Below, piece after piece: positions 52,980 through 62,427 of a stretch of 64,000 nucleotides of DNA; within the stretch, counting starts at the first letter, position 1; every line of letters begins with the position of its first letter. Origin of the DNA: Cupriavidus basilensis (GTDB lineage: Bacteria > Pseudomonadota > Gammaproteobacteria > Burkholderiales > Burkholderiaceae); the NCBI RefSeq assembly GCF_008801925.2, contig NZ_CP062804.1, positions 1,178,001-1,242,000 of the forward strand, read 5' to 3'. A program made the translations under genes and the position numbers. The notes below the pieces were generated by a model. It was not told the DNA's origin. It made no database searches and saw only the letters and a program-made list of their open reading frames with translations.

Positions 52980-53788
52980 GCAAGAAGCGGATTGAATATT
53001 CATCGGGAGATGAGAACGGCGTCCCATTGCACGAGGGGCACGATGGCTATGACGCGGATCTGCGCCTGCTGCAGATAGAGTTGGTGAAACTGCAGAAGCA
53101 CTTCATTGGTTGCCAGGAGAAGATCCTGGTGATCCTTGAAGGCCGGGACGCAGCCGGCAAGGACGGCACCATCAAGCGCATTGTCGAGTATCTCAGCCCA
53201 CGCGAAACACGGGTGGTGGCACTGGGAAAGCCCTCCGACCGTGACCGCGGCTCGTGGTACTTCCAGCGCTATGTGGCGTACTTACCGGCTGCCGGGGAAT
53301 TCGCGCTGTTCAACCGTAGCTGGTACAACCGCGCGGGCGTTGAACACGTCATGGGGTTTTGCACCGACGCCGAGCGTGAGGAGTTCATGTCGAGCGTCAC
53401 GGAGTTTGAAAGCATGCTGGTTCGCTCGGGGATCCACTTGATCAAGTACTACCTCGATATCAGCAAGGACGAACAGAAGAAGCGCCTGGCGCAGCGGCGG
53501 CGCGATCCCCTGAAGCAATGGAAGGTCAGCCCGGTCGACCAGCATGCGGTGCGCTTGTGGAAGAAATACAGCGCGGCGCGCAACGAGATGTTTGCCCGCA
53601 CGAACGCCGCGGTGCCATGGAGCGTGGTGCGTGCGGACGATAAGCGCCTGGCGCGCCTTAACCTCATCAAGGACCTGCTGACGCGACTGCACTATGCCAA
53701 CAAGGACGAGGCGCTGATACGCCCGAATCCGCAGATCGTGTTCTCCTATGACGTGTCATATCTGGAGAGCGGCGCTATCGCGCCATGA
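52976..53788 (+). CDS. ppk2: polyphosphate kinase 2
   Basis: A 270-residue PPK2-class enzyme that transfers phosphate between polyphosphate and nucleotides. Walker A appears as GRDAAGKDG (56-64), followed by SPRETRVVALGKPSDRDRG, FNRSWYNRAGVEHVMGF and the lid RRRDPLKQWKVSP. The ATG overlaps the ftsH stop as ATGA, so the two are translationally coupled. It converges with nasA. The spacer after it has a GC palindrome at 53821-53836 but no T-run. Confidence 0.95.
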   Translation: MSKKRIEYSSGDENGVPLHEGHDGYDADLRLLQIELVKLQKHFIGCQEKILVILEGRDAAGKDGTIKRIVEYLSPRETRVVALGKPSDRDRGSWYFQRYVAYLPAAGEFALFNRSWYNRAGVEHVMGFCTDAEREEFMSSVTEFESMLVRSGIHLIKYYLDISKDEQKKRLAQRRRDPLKQWKVSPVDQHAVRLWKKYSAARNEMFARTNAAVPWSVVRADDKRLARLNLIKDLLTRLHYANKDEALIRPNPQIVFSYDVSYLESGAIAP

Positions 53789-53839
53789 CAAGGCGCCAGC
53801 TCAACGCAACGTGAGCACGTTGGCCGGCGCCGGCCACGA

Positions 53840-56632
53840 TCAAGCCACTTCCGCCACCCGTATCTCCGCCAGCAGCTTCTTCAGCTCCGGCACGCAAGAC
53901 CCGCAGTTGCCGCCCGCCTTCACGCAGGCGGTGACTTCGGCCGGTGTCTTGAGATCGTGCTTGCGTACCGCATCGCAGATGGTGTTGCGGCCCACGCCGA
54001 AGCAGGAGCACACGGTGGGGCCGGCGTCGGCGCCCTTTTCCATCGGCTGGCCCAGCAGCAGGCCGATGCGATCGGCATCTTCCAGGCGGTCCTTGGCGAA
54101 CAGCGTGGACAGCCACGCGCGCGAGGGCAGGTCGGGGCGGGTGCACACGTAGATGCAGGCCTGGAGGCGATCGTCGACCACGTGGCCAGCGTGGTAGATG
54201 CCGGCGGTGCGGTCTTCATATTCGATCCAGTCCGCATTAGGGTCGTCGATGCCGAGCAACTGGCGGGCCCAGGCGGCGCGGTCAGCGATATTCTCGCGGC
54301 CGGCGAACTCGTAGCGCTGGAACTGGCGGCCCTGGACGCGCGTCCAGTAGGTCAGCTCGTCCGCCTGGAGATCCTCGCGGCTCAACACGAAGCCATGCCA
54401 CGACACGCGGAACGCTTCCACGCGCACCGGCGTGTGCTTGAACTCGGGCTCGCCGGAGACAGGGTCCACCACCGGGTTGACCAGCGCGCCCACGCGCGCG
54501 TCGGAGCTGAACTGGCTGTTCCAGTGGATCGGCACGAATACGCTGCCGCGCGGGATGCCGCCGCTGTGCTGCACCCGCGCCACCATGGCGCCCCAGCGCG
54601 TGGTCACGCGGGCCAGCTTGCCTTCGCTGACACCGGATAGCAGGGCGTCCTGCGGATGCATGTCGACGAAGGGCTCGGCGATGTGGTCGGCCAGCTTGGG
54701 CGATTTGCCGGTGCGGGTCATGGTGTGCCATTGGTCGCGCACGCGGCCGGTGTTGAGCACAAGAGGGAATTCGTCGTCGGTGGCGTGGAACGGCGCGCGC
54801 GGCGCGGTGGCGATAAAGCGGGCGCGGCCGTCGGGATGGGCGAAACGGCCGTCGGCAAACAGCCGGGCCGTGCCGCCTGACGCGTTGGCGATGCGCCCCG
54901 GGGGCGTGGCCATCACCGGCCATTGCACCGGTGCGAGCGCGTCGAATTGCTTCTGGCTCATGCCAGCCAGCCCGGCGAGGTCGAACATGCGTGGCGCGTG
55001 GGCCTGAGCGCTGCTGCCCGCGTTCCGGTATGTGCTAAGCCGCGCGTGCTCGTCGAAGATCTCGTGCGGTCCGGCAAAGCGGAATCCATCGAAGCCCATG
55101 CGCGTGGCCACCTCGCACAGGATCCACCAGTCAGCGCGGGCCTCGCCGGGCGCGGGCAGGAAGGCGCGCTGGCGCGAGATGCGGCGCTCGGAGCTGGTGA
55201 CGGTGCCGTCCTTCTCGCCCCAGCCCAGCGCGGGCAGCAGGACGTGCGCGGCGTCGTTGGTATCGGTGCGCAGCATGATGTCGGAGCTGACCACCAGTTG
55301 GCACTTGGCCAGCGCGCGGCGGGCCTGGTCGGCATCCGGCAGGCTGACCACCGGGTTGGTGGCGATCACCCACACGGCCTTGACCCGGCCTTGCTCGATG
55401 GCCTCGAACAGCGCCACCGCCTTCAGGCCCGGCTTGTCCGCGATGGCGGGCGAGCCCCAGAACGATTGCACGATTTCCCGGTGCAGCGGGTCCGCCAGCT
55501 CCATATGGGCCGCCAGCATATTGGCCAGCCCGCCGACCTCGCGCCCGCCCATGGCATTGGGCTGTCCCGTCAGCGAGAAGGGGCCCATGCCGGGCTGTCC
55601 CACGCGGCCGGTGGCCAGGTGGCAGTTGATGATGCTGTTGACCTTATCGGTGCCTGCCGAAGACTGGTTCACGCCTTGCGAGAAGCCGGTCACCACCTTG
55701 GGCGTGGCGGCGAACAATGCGTAGAAGCCGCGCAGGGCGTCAGGGTCGAGCTTGCATGCCTTGGCTACCTTGGCGATGTCGGCGCAGTCCGGGCCGGCGG
55801 CCGCCAGCGCGGCGTCCAGGCCGCTGGTGTGGGCGGCGACGAATGACCGGTCCAGCGCGCCGTGCTGTGCCAGGTAGTGCAGCAAGCCGTTGAACAGCCA
55901 GACGTCGGTGCCGGGCTTGACCGGCAGGTGCAGGTCGGCCAGCTCGCAGGTGGCGGTGCGGCGCGGGTCGATCACCACCAGCTTCATTTCTGGCCGCGCT
56001 TCCTTGGCTTTCAGCAGCCGCTGGAACAGGATCGGATGGCACCACGCGGTGTTGGAGCCAACCAGCACCACCAGGTCGGCCAGTTCCAGGTCTTCGTAAT
56101 TGCCCGGCACCAGGTCCTCGCCAAAGGCGCGCTTGTGCCCGGCCACCGCCGACGACATGCATAGGCGCGAGTTGGTGTCGATATTGGCGCTGCCGATAAA
56201 GCCCTTCATCAGCTTGTTGGCAACGTAGTAGTCCTCGGTCAGCATCTGGCCGGAGACGTAGAGCGCCACGGCATCGGGGCCGTGCTCGGCGATGATGTCC
56301 TTGAAGCCCTGGGCGACCTTGTCCAGCGCGTGGTCCCAGGACACTGGCTGCAAGGCGCCGTCGGCACCGCGGACTTGCGGGTGCAGCAGGCGGCCTTCCA
56401 GGCCGACGGTTTCCGCCAGCGCCGAGCCCTTCACGCACAGGCGGCCCTGGTTGGAGCCGTGGCTGGCGTCGCCGGCCACCTCCACGCTGCCGTCGGCATG
56501 GCGGGTGGCGCGCACGCCGCAGCCCACGCCGCAATACGGGCAGGTGGTATCGGTGACGGTGACTGAGGCGTCGGCGGGCAGCAGGGTGGGCGAACCGGTG
56601 GAGAGGATGACGGGGATATCGGACAGGTTCAC
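53840..56632 (-). CDS. nasA: assimilatory nitrate reductase catalytic subunit
   Basis: A 930-residue cytosolic molybdopterin (bis-MGD) enzyme reducing nitrate to nitrite. The N-terminal [4Fe-4S] site is Cys31, Cys34, Cys38 and Cys66 (CPYCGVGCGV). TNPVVSLPDADQ and LVVSSDIMLRTDT lie in the cofactor domain. The C-terminal ~60 residues are a BFD-type [2Fe-2S] domain (VCSCFGVGRNTICDAV, CVKAGGNCGSCVPEL), so electrons can enter there. The start is GTG at 56632. It is the last gene of the minus-strand operon. NarB/NasC are other names for this protein in different genera. Confidence 0.94.
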   Translation of the reverse strand: MNLSDIPVILSTGSPTLLPADASVTVTDTTCPYCGVGCGVRATRHADGSVEVAGDASHGSNQGRLCVKGSALAETVGLEGRLLHPQVRGADGALQPVSWDHALDKVAQGFKDIIAEHGPDAVALYVSGQMLTEDYYVANKLMKGFIGSANIDTNSRLCMSSAVAGHKRAFGEDLVPGNYEDLELADLVVLVGSNTAWCHPILFQRLLKAKEARPEMKLVVIDPRRTATCELADLHLPVKPGTDVWLFNGLLHYLAQHGALDRSFVAAHTSGLDAALAAAGPDCADIAKVAKACKLDPDALRGFYALFAATPKVVTGFSQGVNQSSAGTDKVNSIINCHLATGRVGQPGMGPFSLTGQPNAMGGREVGGLANMLAAHMELADPLHREIVQSFWGSPAIADKPGLKAVALFEAIEQGRVKAVWVIATNPVVSLPDADQARRALAKCQLVVSSDIMLRTDTNDAAHVLLPALGWGEKDGTVTSSERRISRQRAFLPAPGEARADWWILCEVATRMGFDGFRFAGPHEIFDEHARLSTYRNAGSSAQAHAPRMFDLAGLAGMSQKQFDALAPVQWPVMATPPGRIANASGGTARLFADGRFAHPDGRARFIATAPRAPFHATDDEFPLVLNTGRVRDQWHTMTRTGKSPKLADHIAEPFVDMHPQDALLSGVSEGKLARVTTRWGAMVARVQHSGGIPRGSVFVPIHWNSQFSSDARVGALVNPVVDPVSGEPEFKHTPVRVEAFRVSWHGFVLSREDLQADELTYWTRVQGRQFQRYEFAGRENIADRAAWARQLLGIDDPNADWIEYEDRTAGIYHAGHVVDDRLQACIYVCTRPDLPSRAWLSTLFAKDRLEDADRIGLLLGQPMEKGADAGPTVCSCFGVGRNTICDAVRKHDLKTPAEVTACVKAGGNCGSCVPELKKLLAEIRVAEVA

Positions 56633-56697
56633 GTTAGCGCTCGCTGCTGGCGGTCAATCGGGGACTAGGTCGTTCAGGCGTTCAAGCATTCAGGTGG

Positions 56698-57927
56698 TCA
56701 GGCTGCCATGGCCTCGCACTGTGCCTTGCCGAACAGTAATCTCTGGCGCATGGCGCCTACCGGGGCGCCGCTCTGGATCAGGTCGAAGTACCAAGGGCCG
56801 TCCTGCACGTCGCCGTACAGCACCGCCCCGACCAGCCGCCCGCCTTGCAGCACCAGCCGCTTGTACATGCCGCGGCGCGGATCGCGCATGACGAGATCCT
56901 CGCTGCCTTCGCCGCCGATAAAGTCGCCGGCGGAATACAAATCCACGCCGGTCACCTTGAGCTTGGTGGCGGTGGCTTGCTGCACATAACGGCGATGGCC
57001 GGCCCCGGCCAGGTGCGCGGCGGCCACGCGCGCCTGTTCCCAGATCGGCGCGACCAGCCCGAAGGTGGCCTGGCGGTGCTGCACGCATTCGCCCACGGCG
57101 TACACGCGCGGATCGTAGCTCTGCAAGGTGTCGTCTACCACGATGGCGCGCTCGCAGCGCAGCCCGGCCTGCTGGGCCAGTTCGATATTGGGGCGCACGC
57201 CGGCGGTCATCACCACCAGGTCGGCGGGGATCTGGGTACCGTCCTTAAAGCATACGCCGGTGACGCGGTCTTTCCCAAGGATGCCGCTGGTATTGGCACC
57301 CAGCAAAAAGCGCAGGCCCTTGCGTTCCAGCGCCTGTTTGAGCAGCGCGGCGGCGGGCTTGTCGAGCTGGCGCTCCATCAGGCTGTCGGCCACGTGCACT
57401 ACGCTCACCTCCATGCCCTGGCGCATCAGGCCGTTGGCGGCCTCCAGGCCGAGCAGGCCGCCGCCGATCACCACCGCGTGGCGATGGTTGCGGGCCGCCG
57501 CCAGCATGGTTTCCACGTCCTGGATGTCGCGAAAGGCGATGACGCCGTCGAGCTGGTGGCCCGGCACGGGGATGATGAATGGCTTGGAGCCGGTTGCCAG
57601 CAGCAGGCGGTCATAGCCCACCTCACGCCCGGATTGTGAGCGCACCAGCCGGCGGCGGCGGTCGATCGCCACCACCGGATCGCCCGCCAGTAGTTCGATG
57701 CCGTTTTGCGCGTACCAGTCGCGGGTGTTGAGCATGATGTCCGCGACCGTTTTCTCGCCCGCCAGCACCGGCGAGAGCAGGATGCGGTTGTAGTTGCCGT
57801 GCGGCTCGGCGCCGAACACGGTGATGTCATAGAGGTCGGGCGCCAGCTTCAGCAGTTCCTCGACCGTGCGCATGCCGGCCATGCCGTTGCCGACCACCAC
57901 CAGGCGGGGTTTGGGGGGCGTGGTCAT
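56698..57927 (-). CDS. NAD(P)H:FAD oxidoreductase of the nitrate operon (NirB N-terminal-like)
   Basis: A 409-residue pyridine-nucleotide-disulphide-type reductase: FAD motif VVVGNGMAGMRTVEELL at the N terminus, second dinucleotide motif VVIGGGLLGLEAANGL, and the AVGECVQHR segment that closes the FAD site. It resembles the first half of NirB but lacks the [2Fe-2S] and sirohaem domains. Between nirD and nasA its likely job is to pass NAD(P)H electrons to NasA, the NasB/NasC-type partner. Its ATG overlaps the nirD stop as ATGA. Confidence 0.88.
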   Translation of the reverse strand: MTTPPKPRLVVVGNGMAGMRTVEELLKLAPDLYDITVFGAEPHGNYNRILLSPVLAGEKTVADIMLNTRDWYAQNGIELLAGDPVVAIDRRRRLVRSQSGREVGYDRLLLATGSKPFIIPVPGHQLDGVIAFRDIQDVETMLAAARNHRHAVVIGGGLLGLEAANGLMRQGMEVSVVHVADSLMERQLDKPAAALLKQALERKGLRFLLGANTSGILGKDRVTGVCFKDGTQIPADLVVMTAGVRPNIELAQQAGLRCERAIVVDDTLQSYDPRVYAVGECVQHRQATFGLVAPIWEQARVAAAHLAGAGHRRYVQQATATKLKVTGVDLYSAGDFIGGEGSEDLVMRDPRRGMYKRLVLQGGRLVGAVLYGDVQDGPWYFDLIQSGAPVGAMRQRLLFGKAQCEAMAA

Positions 57928-58295
57928 GCGGCCACCCAGACTTTGCCGTCATGGACGCGGGCCGGATACGCCGCGATGGAGTGCTCCGGCGCTTCCAGGC
58001 ATTCGCCGGTCTGCAGGTCGAAGTGATGCTTGTAGATCGGCGATGCCACCACGATGCGTTCGCCCAGGCTGCCCACCAGGCCGCGCGACAGCACGGCGGC
58101 GTTGGCGTTGGGATCGTAGTTGGAGATGGCGAACACCTGGTCGCCATTGCCGCCCTGATCGTCGCTGTGGCCGGGGCCGACCCGGAACACGGCGATCTGG
58201 GCCTTGTCCACCAGTGCGCACACACCGGTATTGGGGACGATGTCGTGCAGGCTGCAAACGGCGGTCCAGGCTTCGGTATGGTGGGTGGGGCTCAT
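57924..58295 (-). CDS. nirD: nitrite reductase small subunit NirD
   Basis: A 123-residue Rieske-fold subunit of the NADH nitrite reductase. The fold is recognisable (WTAVCSLHDIVPNTGVCALV, then SPIYKHHFDLQTGECLE) but the full set of Rieske cluster Cys/His is absent, as usual for NirD. Start ATG 58295 is chosen because it has AAGGAG six bases upstream; an earlier ATG at 58313 would swallow this site. It follows nirB by 45 bp. Confidence 0.92.
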   Translation of the reverse strand: MSPTHHTEAWTAVCSLHDIVPNTGVCALVDKAQIAVFRVGPGHSDDQGGNGDQVFAISNYDPNANAAVLSRGLVGSLGERIVVASPIYKHHFDLQTGECLEAPEHSIAAYPARVHDGKVWVAA

Positions 58296-58340
58296 GATGT
58301 TCTCCTTGGGCATTGGCGCGAGATGATGGGTCGGGACGGC

Positions 58341-60890
58341 TCAGGCTGCCTTGACGATCACGGGGATCTGCTCAATCCGGGATTTACGCAAGTTCCGTTC
58401 CTCGGGCGTGGCCGGGCGGATCTGGCCGCGCGCTTCCATGAAGACCAGGTTGTCGTCGCGCAGGTCGCTGTTGATGAAGTGGCGAAAGCGCTTGCGGGTT
58501 TCCGGGTTGGTCACGGCGGCCTTCCATTCGTCTTCGTAGGTGTCCACCACATGCTGCATCTGCGCCTCCAGTTCGGCGCCAATGCCTAGGCTGTCTTCCA
58601 GCACCACGGCCTTGAGGTAGTCCAGCCCGCCTTCCATGTTGTCGCGCCAGACGCTGGTGCGTTGCAGGCGGTCCGCGGTGCGCACGTAGAACATCAGGAA
58701 GCGGTCCACGTAGCGCAGCAGGGTTTCGCGGTCCAGGTCGCTGGCCAGCAGTTCGGCGTGGCGGGGCTTCATGCCGCCGTTGCCGCACACGTACAGGTTC
58801 CAGCCGCGTTCGGTGGCGATGATGCCCACGTCCTTGCCCTGGGCTTCGGCGCACTCGCGGGTGCAGCCGGAAACACCAAACTTGATCTTGTGCGGCGCGC
58901 GCAGGCCCTTGTAGCGGTTCTCGATCTCGATGGCCAGGCCGACCGAGTCGTCCACGCCGTAGCGGCACCACGTGGAACCCACGCAGGATTTCACGGTGCG
59001 CAGGGACTTGCCATAGGCATGGCCCGATTCGAAGCCAGCCGCGATCAGTTCTTCCCAGATCATCGGCAGCTCTTCCACGCGCGCGCCGAACATGTCGACC
59101 CGCGCCCCGCCGGTGATCTTGGTGTACAGGCCATACTTCTTGGCCACCTGGCCGACCGCGATCAGGCCATCGGGGGTGACTTCGCCGCCCGGCATGCGCG
59201 GCACCACCGAGTAGGTGCCGTCCTTCTGGATGTTGCCCAGGAAGTAGTCATTCGTGTCCTGCAGGCTGGCGTGCTCTTGCTTGAGCACGAATTCGTTCCA
59301 GCACGAGGCCAGGATGCTCGCCACGGTCGGCTTGCAGACGTCGCAGCCCAGGCCCTTGCCGTGCGCAGCCAGCAGCGCGTCGAAGGTCTTGAAGCCGCCC
59401 ACGCGCACCAGGTGGTAAAGCTCCTGGCGGGAGTAGGCAAAGTGCTCGCACAGGTGGTTGTTGACCGCCAGGCCTTGCTTCTTCATCTCGGCCTTCATCA
59501 CCTGCGTGACCAGCGGCACGCAGCCGCCGCAGGTGCTGCCGGCCTTGGTGCAGTTCTTCAGGGCGCCGATGGTGGTGGCGCCATCGCAGACGGCGGCGCA
59601 GATATCGCCCTTGGTCACGTTGTTGCAGGAGCAGATCTGCGCGGCATCGGGCAACGCGTCGGCGCCCAGCCCTGGCTTGGCCCGGCCGTCGGAGGACGGC
59701 AGGATCAGGAATTCCGGCGACTCGGGCAGCTCGATCTTGTTGAGCATCATCTGCAGCAGCGTGCCGTACTCCTCGGCATCGCCTACCAGCACGCCGCCCA
59801 GCAAGTACTTGCCGCATTCGGATACCACCAGCTTCTTGTAGACCTGCTTGCGCTCGTCGGTGAACTGGAACGAGCGGCTGCCGGGCGCCTTGCCGTGCGG
59901 GTCGCCCAGGCTGGCCACATCCACGCCCATCAGCTTGAGCTTGGTGCTCATGTCGGCGCCGGCGAACTCGGCCTGGTGGCCGAGCAGATGCTTGGCGGCC
60001 ACGCGGGCCATTTCATAGCCGGGCGCGACCAGGCCGTAGATCTTGCCGTCCCACAGCGCGCATTCGCCGATGGCGTACACGTCGGGGTCGGAGGTCAGGC
60101 ACTGGTTGTCCACCGCGATGCCGCCGCGCTCGCCAATGGCCAGGCCGCTGGCGCGGGCCAGTTCGTCGCGCGGGCGGATGCCGGCGGAGAACACGATCAT
60201 GTCGGTGTCCAGATGGCTGCCATCGGCAAAGTGCATCCGATGGGTGCCGTCTTCGCCATCGACGATCTCAACGGTGTTCTTGCCGGTATGCGCGGTGACG
60301 CCGAGTTCTTCGATCTTCCGGCGCAGCATGGCGCCGCCGCCGTCGTCCACCTGCACCGCCATCAGGCGGGGGGCAAATTCCACCACATGGGTTTGCAGGC
60401 CCATGTCGCGCAGCGCCTTGGCGCATTCCAGGCCCAGCAGGCCGCCACCGATCACCACGCCGGTCCTGGAGCGCGCGCCGCACTCCTGCATGGCCTCCAG
60501 GTCTTCGATGGTGCGGTAGACAAAGCAGTCCTTGCGGTCCTTGCCGGGCAGCGGCGGCACGAAGGGGTAGGAGCCGGTGGCCATGATCAGCTTGTCGTAG
60601 GGCAGCGTCTCGCCGGTGGAAACCGTCACCGTCCTGGCCGCGCGGTCGATGCCGGTGGCGCGCGCGTTCAGGCGCAGCAGCATGTTGCTGCGCTCGAAGA
60701 AGCCCGCTTCCACCAGCGAGAGATCCTCGGCGGACTTGCCGGCGAAGAACTCGGACAGGTGCACGCGGTCGTAGGCGGGACGCGCTTCCTCGCACAGCAC
60801 CGTGACTTCGAGATCTTGCGAGCCGGCCTCGGCCAGGCATTCCAGGAATTTGTGGCCGACCATGCCGTGGCCGATGATGATCAGTTTCAT
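58341..60890 (-). CDS. nirB: NADH-dependent nitrite reductase large subunit NirB
   Basis: An 849-residue enzyme reducing nitrite to ammonium with NADH. Domains in order: FAD/NAD reductase (IIIGHGMVGHKFLE, VVIGGGLLGLECAKAL), BFD-type [2Fe-2S] (CSCNNVTKGDICAAV, CTKAGSTCGGCVPLV), nitrite/sulfite reductase ferredoxin-like half domain, and the sirohaem-[4Fe-4S] site with CVGSTWCRYG and VSGCTRECAE. Length is normal. It lies 75 bp after narK. Confidence 0.96.
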   Translation of the reverse strand: MKLIIIGHGMVGHKFLECLAEAGSQDLEVTVLCEEARPAYDRVHLSEFFAGKSAEDLSLVEAGFFERSNMLLRLNARATGIDRAARTVTVSTGETLPYDKLIMATGSYPFVPPLPGKDRKDCFVYRTIEDLEAMQECGARSRTGVVIGGGLLGLECAKALRDMGLQTHVVEFAPRLMAVQVDDGGGAMLRRKIEELGVTAHTGKNTVEIVDGEDGTHRMHFADGSHLDTDMIVFSAGIRPRDELARASGLAIGERGGIAVDNQCLTSDPDVYAIGECALWDGKIYGLVAPGYEMARVAAKHLLGHQAEFAGADMSTKLKLMGVDVASLGDPHGKAPGSRSFQFTDERKQVYKKLVVSECGKYLLGGVLVGDAEEYGTLLQMMLNKIELPESPEFLILPSSDGRAKPGLGADALPDAAQICSCNNVTKGDICAAVCDGATTIGALKNCTKAGSTCGGCVPLVTQVMKAEMKKQGLAVNNHLCEHFAYSRQELYHLVRVGGFKTFDALLAAHGKGLGCDVCKPTVASILASCWNEFVLKQEHASLQDTNDYFLGNIQKDGTYSVVPRMPGGEVTPDGLIAVGQVAKKYGLYTKITGGARVDMFGARVEELPMIWEELIAAGFESGHAYGKSLRTVKSCVGSTWCRYGVDDSVGLAIEIENRYKGLRAPHKIKFGVSGCTRECAEAQGKDVGIIATERGWNLYVCGNGGMKPRHAELLASDLDRETLLRYVDRFLMFYVRTADRLQRTSVWRDNMEGGLDYLKAVVLEDSLGIGAELEAQMQHVVDTYEDEWKAAVTNPETRKRFRHFINSDLRDDNLVFMEARGQIRPATPEERNLRKSRIEQIPVIVKAA

Positions 60891-60965
60891 GATGGTTTCC
60901 TTGTTCTGTGGGGCCGCTGGTGCGTGTGCTTGCGTGGCGTTTTTGCGTCGTGGCGTCGGGCGGGC

Positions 60966-62282
60966 TCAGGAGCCGGCCAGCGCGTTGTCGAATAGCGCCT
61001 GCTCGCTGGCCTTGTGCTCGGCCGAGAAGCGCACGGCGATGGCGCACAAGGCGGAGACGATGGCTGCCGCGCCCAGCACGGTCAGTGTTTGCTGCAGGTT
61101 GCCGCCCAGGCCCTTCATCAGGAAGCCCGCCGCCACGGCGCCCACATTGCCGCCGGCGCCGATGATGCCGGCCACGCCGCCCAGCGCCTTGCGGTCGATA
61201 AAGGGCACCAGCGCATAGGTGGCGCCGCAGGCCATATGGGTGAACAGGCCGAAGCCCAGCATGGCGGCCACGGCAGCCACGACGTGATGCGCCTGGGCAA
61301 ACCACAACAGGCCCAGGCCTTCACCCAGGATCAGCACGAACAGCAGCATGGAACGCGCATCCAGGCCACGGCGCAGCGCAGCCTTGTCCGACAGCCAGCC
61401 ACCCAGGGCACGGGCGAACAGGGCGAGCAGGCCAAAGCTGGCGGCGGCCAGGCCGGCACTGCCGAGCGACAGGCCGAAGTGATCCACGTAATAGGTAGCG
61501 GCCACGTTGTGGATGAAGATCTCCACGCCGAAGCAGGCGCCGTAGGTGATAAACAGCATCCACACGCGGTAGTTGCCGGCAGCGGCGACAAAGCTGGCCC
61601 AGCCGCCTTTCTTGCCGCTGTCGATGGCGATGCCGCGCGCGCGCAGATCCTTGAAGTCGCCTTGCGGGCAGTCCTGCGTATAGCGCCAGTACAGCACCGC
61701 CATGATCAGCATCAGCACGCCCGGCACCAGCAGCGCCACGCGCCAGCCCATGGTGTGGCTCACGCCCAGCATCAGCACGCCACCCAGCAGCAGCGGCATC
61801 AGCGCTTGCGCCGCGCCACCGCCGGCATTGCCCCAGCCGGCGGCTGCCGCGTTGGCGGTGCCCACCACGTTGGGGGCGAACATCACCGAGGTGTGGTACT
61901 GCGTGATCACGAAGCTCGCGCCAACCGCGCCAATCAACAGGCGGAAGAACAGGAAGGCTTCGTAGCTCTGCGCCATCGCCACGCCCAGCACGGGGATCGC
62001 ACCGAGAGCGAGCAGGCCGGTGTAGGCGCGGCGGGGACCAAAGCGGTCGCACAGCGGGCCGATGGCCAGCCGCACGAGAATGGTCACGGCCACGGCCGCG
62101 ATATTGATATTGGCGATCTGGTCGGGAGTCAGGCCGAATTCACCCTTGAGCACCGGCATCAGCGGCGCGCAGGCGAACCACGCGAAGAAGCACACGAAGA
62201 AGGCCATCCACGTCAGGTGGAAGGCGCGCATCTGCGGGGTGCGCAGGCTTAGCAGTTCGATGCGGGTGGCTTTGCCGGTCAT
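60966..62282 (-). CDS. narK: nitrate/nitrite MFS transporter (NarK/NasA type)
   Basis: A 438-residue major facilitator with 12 helices. Nitrate-signature stretches are visible (GWGNAGGGAAQALMPLL in helix 5 region and GIIGAGGNVGAVAAGFL in helix 11 region), along with ARG motif RLAIGPLCDRFGPRRAY. It brings nitrate in for assimilation and may export nitrite. Two adjacent ATGs occur; 62282 is chosen since TGGAG lies five bases before it. It is the first gene of the operon, behind a structured leader and a sigma-54 promoter. Confidence 0.93.
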   Translation of the reverse strand: MTGKATRIELLSLRTPQMRAFHLTWMAFFVCFFAWFACAPLMPVLKGEFGLTPDQIANINIAAVAVTILVRLAIGPLCDRFGPRRAYTGLLALGAIPVLGVAMAQSYEAFLFFRLLIGAVGASFVITQYHTSVMFAPNVVGTANAAAAGWGNAGGGAAQALMPLLLGGVLMLGVSHTMGWRVALLVPGVLMLIMAVLYWRYTQDCPQGDFKDLRARGIAIDSGKKGGWASFVAAAGNYRVWMLFITYGACFGVEIFIHNVAATYYVDHFGLSLGSAGLAAASFGLLALFARALGGWLSDKAALRRGLDARSMLLFVLILGEGLGLLWFAQAHHVVAAVAAMLGFGLFTHMACGATYALVPFIDRKALGGVAGIIGAGGNVGAVAAGFLMKGLGGNLQQTLTVLGAAAIVSALCAIAVRFSAEHKASEQALFDNALAGS

Positions 62283-62293
62283 CATGGCTCCAT

Positions 62294-62382
62294 AAAAACA
62301 AATGGCGTCCCGCAATCCGGTCGTGAAGACCAGATCAGGGGACGCCGTTGTCCTGGTGGCAGCGGTGAAGACCGCTACCACC
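62294..62382 (-). ncRNA. two-hairpin leader with terminator ahead of narK (putative attenuator)
   Basis: Read on the minus strand. Hairpin 1 is an 11-bp stem (62382-62372 with 62365-62355) and a six-base loop UCUUCA. Hairpin 2 has an 8-bp outer stem (62346-62339 with 62311-62304, GGCGUCCC) and a 7-bp inner stem (62334-62328 with 62322-62316), then UUUGUUUUU just before the narK ribosome site, so it looks like a terminator. Both hairpin tips contain GGUCUUCAC. Each stem has one C-A mismatch on the plus strand that is a G-U pair on the minus strand, which supports RNA on this strand. The design resembles nas leaders controlled by antitermination. Confidence 0.7.
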
Positions 62383-62427
62383 CTGTGTGGGGTGAGCGGG
62401 CCGCCGTTGGTCCGCTCGCATCTTGTT

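Noticed and set aside
53821..53836. Perfect palindrome TGGCCGGCGCCGGCCA between convergent ppk2 and nasA as a terminator
   Set aside because: No T-run on either side, and the palindrome has no loop of normal size; could be a weak hairpin only.
62294..62382. Direct assignment of the narK leader as an ANTAR (NasR/NasT) RNA
   Set aside because: Overall design fits, but the loops read UCUUCA/UUCAC and lack A at position 1 and G at position 4, so I list it as an unassigned leader instead.
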